The notes under the pieces were generated by a model. The model was not told the origin of the DNA, did no database searches, and was given only the letters and a program-made list of their open reading frames with translations. From an uncultured Prevotella sp. (GTDB lineage Bacteria > Bacteroidota > Bacteroidia > Bacteroidales > Bacteroidaceae), in contig URSZ01000096.1 in assembly GCA_900550635.1 (NCBI GenBank), forward strand, positions 1-9,414: a DNA stretch of 9,414 nucleotides. Direction: 5' to 3'. Numbering within the stretch: the stretch's first letter is position 1; each line of letters begins with the position of its first letter. Positions 7,570 to 9,414 of the stretch are shown in pieces. The translations under genes were made by a program, and so were the position numbers.

Positions 7570-8634
7570 TTACTTGCCGATAGTTACGTCTATGTCTATT
7601 TTTGGGCGTTTCGGGTCGTTTGTAATCATTAGTACCCTCAGGGCTCGTTTTGAGCGTTTCAGGTAGCGCATTATTACGGCTATGTTGAGTTTTGTGCTTT
7701 CTCCGGGGGAGATTTTGCGTTTCACGTCAACGTTGAGCGCGGAGTTGAACACTTGCAGCGACTTTATGTTGAGTGTCGATTTGCCTGTGTTGGTTATTGT
7801 TATGTTTCCTTTTGTTTTTTTCTTTTTTCCGGGGTTTTCGAGCATGAGTTTTTCGGTGCTTAGCTCTATTGCGGGTGCGGCGGCCAGTTGTGCTTCGGTC
7901 AGGTTTTCGAACGAGGGCAGCAGCACGGCCGACACTTCTATCTCGGTGTCTTTGCATACCTTGTCGCCCGGATAACGGCTAAGGTAAACGGATGTTTGCG
8001 TGAGTCCCATTTCGCGCAGTTTGCGGCTGTCGAGCGTAACGACTATCTTGCCGCCTTTTCCGGGGCCGAGTTCTTCGGGCACCGCCTGTGCCGTAAGGTA
8101 GTTGGGCAGGTGCATTAGTTCGGGTTTATAGTTGTCGCTCCCGCCGTTGAACACTTCTATTATCAGTTGCGGCTGGTCGCCAAGGTTTACGTTGTCGAAA
8201 ATCATTTCGTTAACGTTTACGCCTATGTTGCCCATTTTATATAAGTATTCCCCGTCGTACTCCGGCGCGTCGGTCGATACTACGCCTTTTAACGAAAGGT
8301 ACACGGGGCGCGGGTCGGCATTAGTGTACACGGCCAGCTGTTTGTTGAAGTGTCCGAGCATGTCGGCGGTGTATGCCACGGATATTGTGCCTGTCTTTCC
8401 GGCTTTTATTGGCGATTTGGTCCATGTGGCTTCTGTGCAGCCGCACGAAGTCTCCACGTTGTTTATCACTAACGATTTGTTTCCGGAGTTGGTTACGGTA
8501 AATGTAGCCATGCGCTCCTTGTTCCAAAGCACAGTGCCGAGGTCGAGGCTCGTGGCGTCGAATCTGGCTTGCGGTTGGGCGGCTGCTCCGGTGGCCGCAA
8601 GCAGGAATATTGATAGGATAGTATGTTTGTTCAT
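7570..8634 (-). CDS. Exported DUF1573 protein with additional Ig-like domains
   Basis: This 354-residue protein has a signal peptide (cleavage likely after TGAAA, before Gln20). Domain 1 (about 23-120) is a DUF1573 domain: FDATSLDLGTV, then TNSGNKSLVINNV and the signature Cys64-Gly-Cys66-Thr, then IKAGKTGTISVAY and TNADPRPVYLSLKG. The middle part (about 130-245) is also beta-rich but diverged. Domain 3 (252-354) repeats the domain 1 pattern (ITNTGKSTLNIKSLQVF, ISPGESTKLNIAV, TNDPKRPKIDIDV) but lacks the Cys-Gly-Cys. DUF1573 is predicted to be an immunoglobulin-like fold related to ASH/HYDIN-type modules; its role is unknown, possibly adhesion or scaffold in the envelope. It is the first gene of a likely operon with the downstream alpha-galactosidase. 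A promoter box lies 23 bases before the start. KKKKTKG before domain 3 is a basic linker. Confidence 0.9.
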   Translation of the reverse strand: MNKHTILSIFLLAATGAAAQPQARFDATSLDLGTVLWNKERMATFTVTNSGNKSLVINNVETSCGCTEATWTKSPIKAGKTGTISVAYTADMLGHFNKQLAVYTNADPRPVYLSLKGVVSTDAPEYDGEYLYKMGNIGVNVNEMIFDNVNLGDQPQLIIEVFNGGSDNYKPELMHLPNYLTAQAVPEELGPGKGGKIVVTLDSRKLREMGLTQTSVYLSRYPGDKVCKDTEIEVSAVLLPSFENLTEAQLAAAPAIELSTEKLMLENPGKKKKTKGNITITNTGKSTLNIKSLQVFNSALNVDVKRKISPGESTKLNIAVIMRYLKRSKRALRVLMITNDPKRPKIDIDVTIGK

Positions 8635-8656
8635 TGGGGGAAATGCATAATTTGCA

Positions 8657-8664
8657 CAAAGGTA
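8657..8664 (-). promoter_or_regulatory. Probable promoter of the DUF1573-GH36 operon, -7 box TACCTTTG
   Basis: Read on the minus strand, TACCTTTG matches the Bacteroidota -7 consensus TAnnTTTG exactly and ends 22 bases before the ATG at 8634. No good -33 TTTG is seen at the usual distance. With transcription starting a few bases after the box, the leader would be only about 15-18 bases. Confidence 0.5.
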
Positions 8665-8797
8665 GTAAATTTTAATGTTCTTGCCTACGTGCGTTGTTAA
8701 GTTTTGGCGTTACGGGCGGTTTTTTTATTGCAATTTCGTACCCCTCCGCCGGATGTTGTCGTACAGGTGGCGCGCCATGACTTATGCGTGCCGTATA

Positions 8798-8813
8798 GGC
8801 GAAGATTAACCAT
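8798..8813 (+). repeat. 16-nt direct repeat, left copy
   Basis: GGCGAAGATTAACCAT occurs here and again, identical, at 8990-9005, a distance of 192 bases. The flanks differ, so the match is confined to the 16 bases. The pair brackets the palindrome at 8886-8927 at roughly equal distances. Confidence 0.75.
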
Positions 8814-8885
8814 TGGAAATTCCACCTTTCACGAGGTGTGAAAAATGCGTTCCCCAGAAAATAAAAAATATGTGCCTTGTATTTC

Positions 8886-8927
8886 AAAATATGTCTGAGA
8901 TATTTTAAAATAGGTCAGACATATTTT
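8886..8927. repeat. Imperfect 42-bp palindrome, copy 2 of a dispersed repeat
   Basis: Arms 8886-8906 and 8907-8927 pair over 19 of 21 positions; the mismatches are G8899/G8914 and A8900/G8913. It is clearly related to the palindrome at 5121-5162. At arm position 11 copy 1 has a C-G pair (5131 with 5152) and copy 2 has a T-A pair (8896 with 8917), a paired change that keeps the stem. AAAATATG at 8865 and 8886 and AAAATAGG at 8907 are spaced by exactly 21 bases. It lies between divergent genes, where a terminator for either neighbour is not expected. Confidence 0.85.
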
Positions 8928-8989
8928 TGGCCGCTTGCCATGCGGGTTTCGCGATGTATCGAGCGGCTTTTGCTTTCATGCTTCGTTGC

Positions 8990-9005
8990 GGCGAAGATTA
9001 ACCAT
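8990..9005 (+). repeat. 16-nt direct repeat, right copy
   Basis: This is the second exact copy of GGCGAAGATTAACCAT, matching 8798-8813. It lies about 93 bases upstream of the exonuclease promoter box. In both copies one frame reads Ala-Lys-Ile-Asn-His. Confidence 0.75.
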
Positions 9006-9097
9006 CCGTGTTCTCATGTTTCGGCCATTTTCCGTGCCGTTTGCCTGAGCCTGTTTCTCATGCCGGCAGCAGGGCCGTAGGTTTGCCGTATTTTATT

Positions 9098-9105
9098 TAT
9101 TTTTG
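9098..9105 (+). promoter_or_regulatory. Probable promoter of the exonuclease III gene, -7 box TATTTTTG
   Basis: TATTTTTG matches TAnnTTTG exactly. A TTTG at 9082-9085 is present but only 12 bases upstream, closer than a normal -33 element. Transcription near 9111 would give about 30 bases of leader to ATG 9142 and only about 7 to the alternative ATG 9118, which favours 9142. Confidence 0.5.
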
Positions 9106-9141
9106 CAGATATATGTGATGACAAAAAAACGCACGGTTAAT

Positions 9142-9414
9142 ATGAAGTTGATTTCATGGAATGTAAACGGCCTACGGGCTTGTGTGGGAAAAGGATTCAA
9201 GGACGCCTTTTCGAAGTTGGACGCCGATTTTTTCTGCCTGCAGGAAACCAAACTGCAGGACGGCCAGATAGATATAGCTTTCGACGGATATGAGTCGTAT
9301 TGGAACTATGCTGAGAAGAAAGGATATTCGGGCACGGCGGTATTCGCGCGCCGCAAACCGCTTTCGGTAAGCTACGGATTGGGAATAAGCGAACACGACA
9401 GCGAAGGGCGGGTT
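9142..9414 (+). CDS. Exodeoxyribonuclease III, N-terminal part (3' end outside window)
   Basis: The 91 visible codons encode the start of an exonuclease III/AP endonuclease of the ExoIII (Xth/ExoA) family, which cuts DNA at abasic sites and trims 3' ends in base-excision repair. The opening MKLISWNVNGLRACV contains the conserved Asn7, and LQETK carries the metal-binding glutamate (Glu35). GYSGTAVFARRKP is the next family motif. The gene runs off the window edge, so the later catalytic residues cannot be checked. I chose ATG 9142 because relatives begin with this sequence. An in-frame ATG at 9118 would add MTKKRTVN and is possible. It is transcribed away from the DUF1573 operon from its own promoter box. 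Confidence 0.93.
   Translation, partial: MKLISWNVNGLRACVGKGFKDAFSKLDADFFCLQETKLQDGQIDIAFDGYESYWNYAEKKGYSGTAVFARRKPLSVSYGLGISEHDSEGRV

Larger units (their letters stand above)
8635..9141. other. Divergent intergenic region with repeats
   Basis: These 507 bases separate the leftward DUF1573 operon from the rightward exonuclease gene. They hold promoter boxes for both (8657-8664 minus, 9098-9105 plus), the imperfect palindrome at 8886-8927, and a 16-nt direct repeat on either side of it. A T-run (8720-8727) has no good stem before it. Two overlapping small stems (CACCT/AGGTG at 8823-8838 and TTCAC/GTGAA at 8828-8842) are mutually exclusive. A plus-strand frame from ATG 8940 to the stop at 9080 (46 codons) is open but resembles no protein I can name, so I do not call it a gene. 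Confidence 0.6.

Noticed and set aside
8865..8935. The 21-bp phased units as a CRISPR array
   Set aside because: The units abut without spacers and are far too short; no cas genes are nearby.
8814..8989. The block between the 16-nt repeats as a transposed element with target duplications
   Set aside because: Its ends show no inverted repeats, 16 bases is long for a target duplication, and no transposase is present.
8940..9080. A 46-codon plus-strand frame downstream of the second palindrome
   Set aside because: It is short, of odd composition, overlaps the 16-nt repeat and precedes the exonuclease promoter. Not enough evidence for a gene, though noted under the repeat findings.

Overview
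The window looks like a chromosomal segment from a member of the Bacteroidales, most likely in the Prevotellaceae/Bacteroidaceae neighbourhood. Reasons: boxes of the Bacteroidota type TAnnTTTG precede several genes, most starts lack a Shine-Dalgarno sequence, and the gene content is typical of that order (a protein with five DUF349 repeats, a DUF1573 protein, a secreted GH36 alpha-galactosidase). The genus is an inference from these signs and was not tested by any search.

Layout. Plus strand, left part: the 3' end of alaS (1-557), a strong hairpin terminator, a promoter and leader, the magnesium/cobalt channel gene corA (879-1805), then a 678-residue protein with five DUF349 repeats (2017-4053) closed by a textbook intrinsic terminator. 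An unrecognised lipoprotein gene (4150-4989) starts only 18 bases after that terminator's T-run. A 348-base convergent gap follows, holding a perfect 42-bp palindrome and a GC-rich terminator for the opposite strand.

Minus strand, right part: a probable two-gene operon transcribed leftward, a DUF1573 protein (8634-7570) then a secreted GH36 alpha-galactosidase (7521-5338), 48 bases apart. A divergent gap of about 500 bases holds a second, imperfect copy of the palindrome, a 16-nt direct repeat, and promoter boxes facing both ways. The window ends inside a plus-strand exodeoxyribonuclease III gene (from 9142).

Most genes are housekeeping (translation, ion transport, DNA repair) or envelope functions. 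I see no defence system, prophage, insertion sequence, CRISPR array or SusC/SusD-type locus. The most unusual signal is non-coding: the two palindromes belong to a short repeat family phased at exactly 21 bp, with a paired base change between copies that keeps the stem intact.
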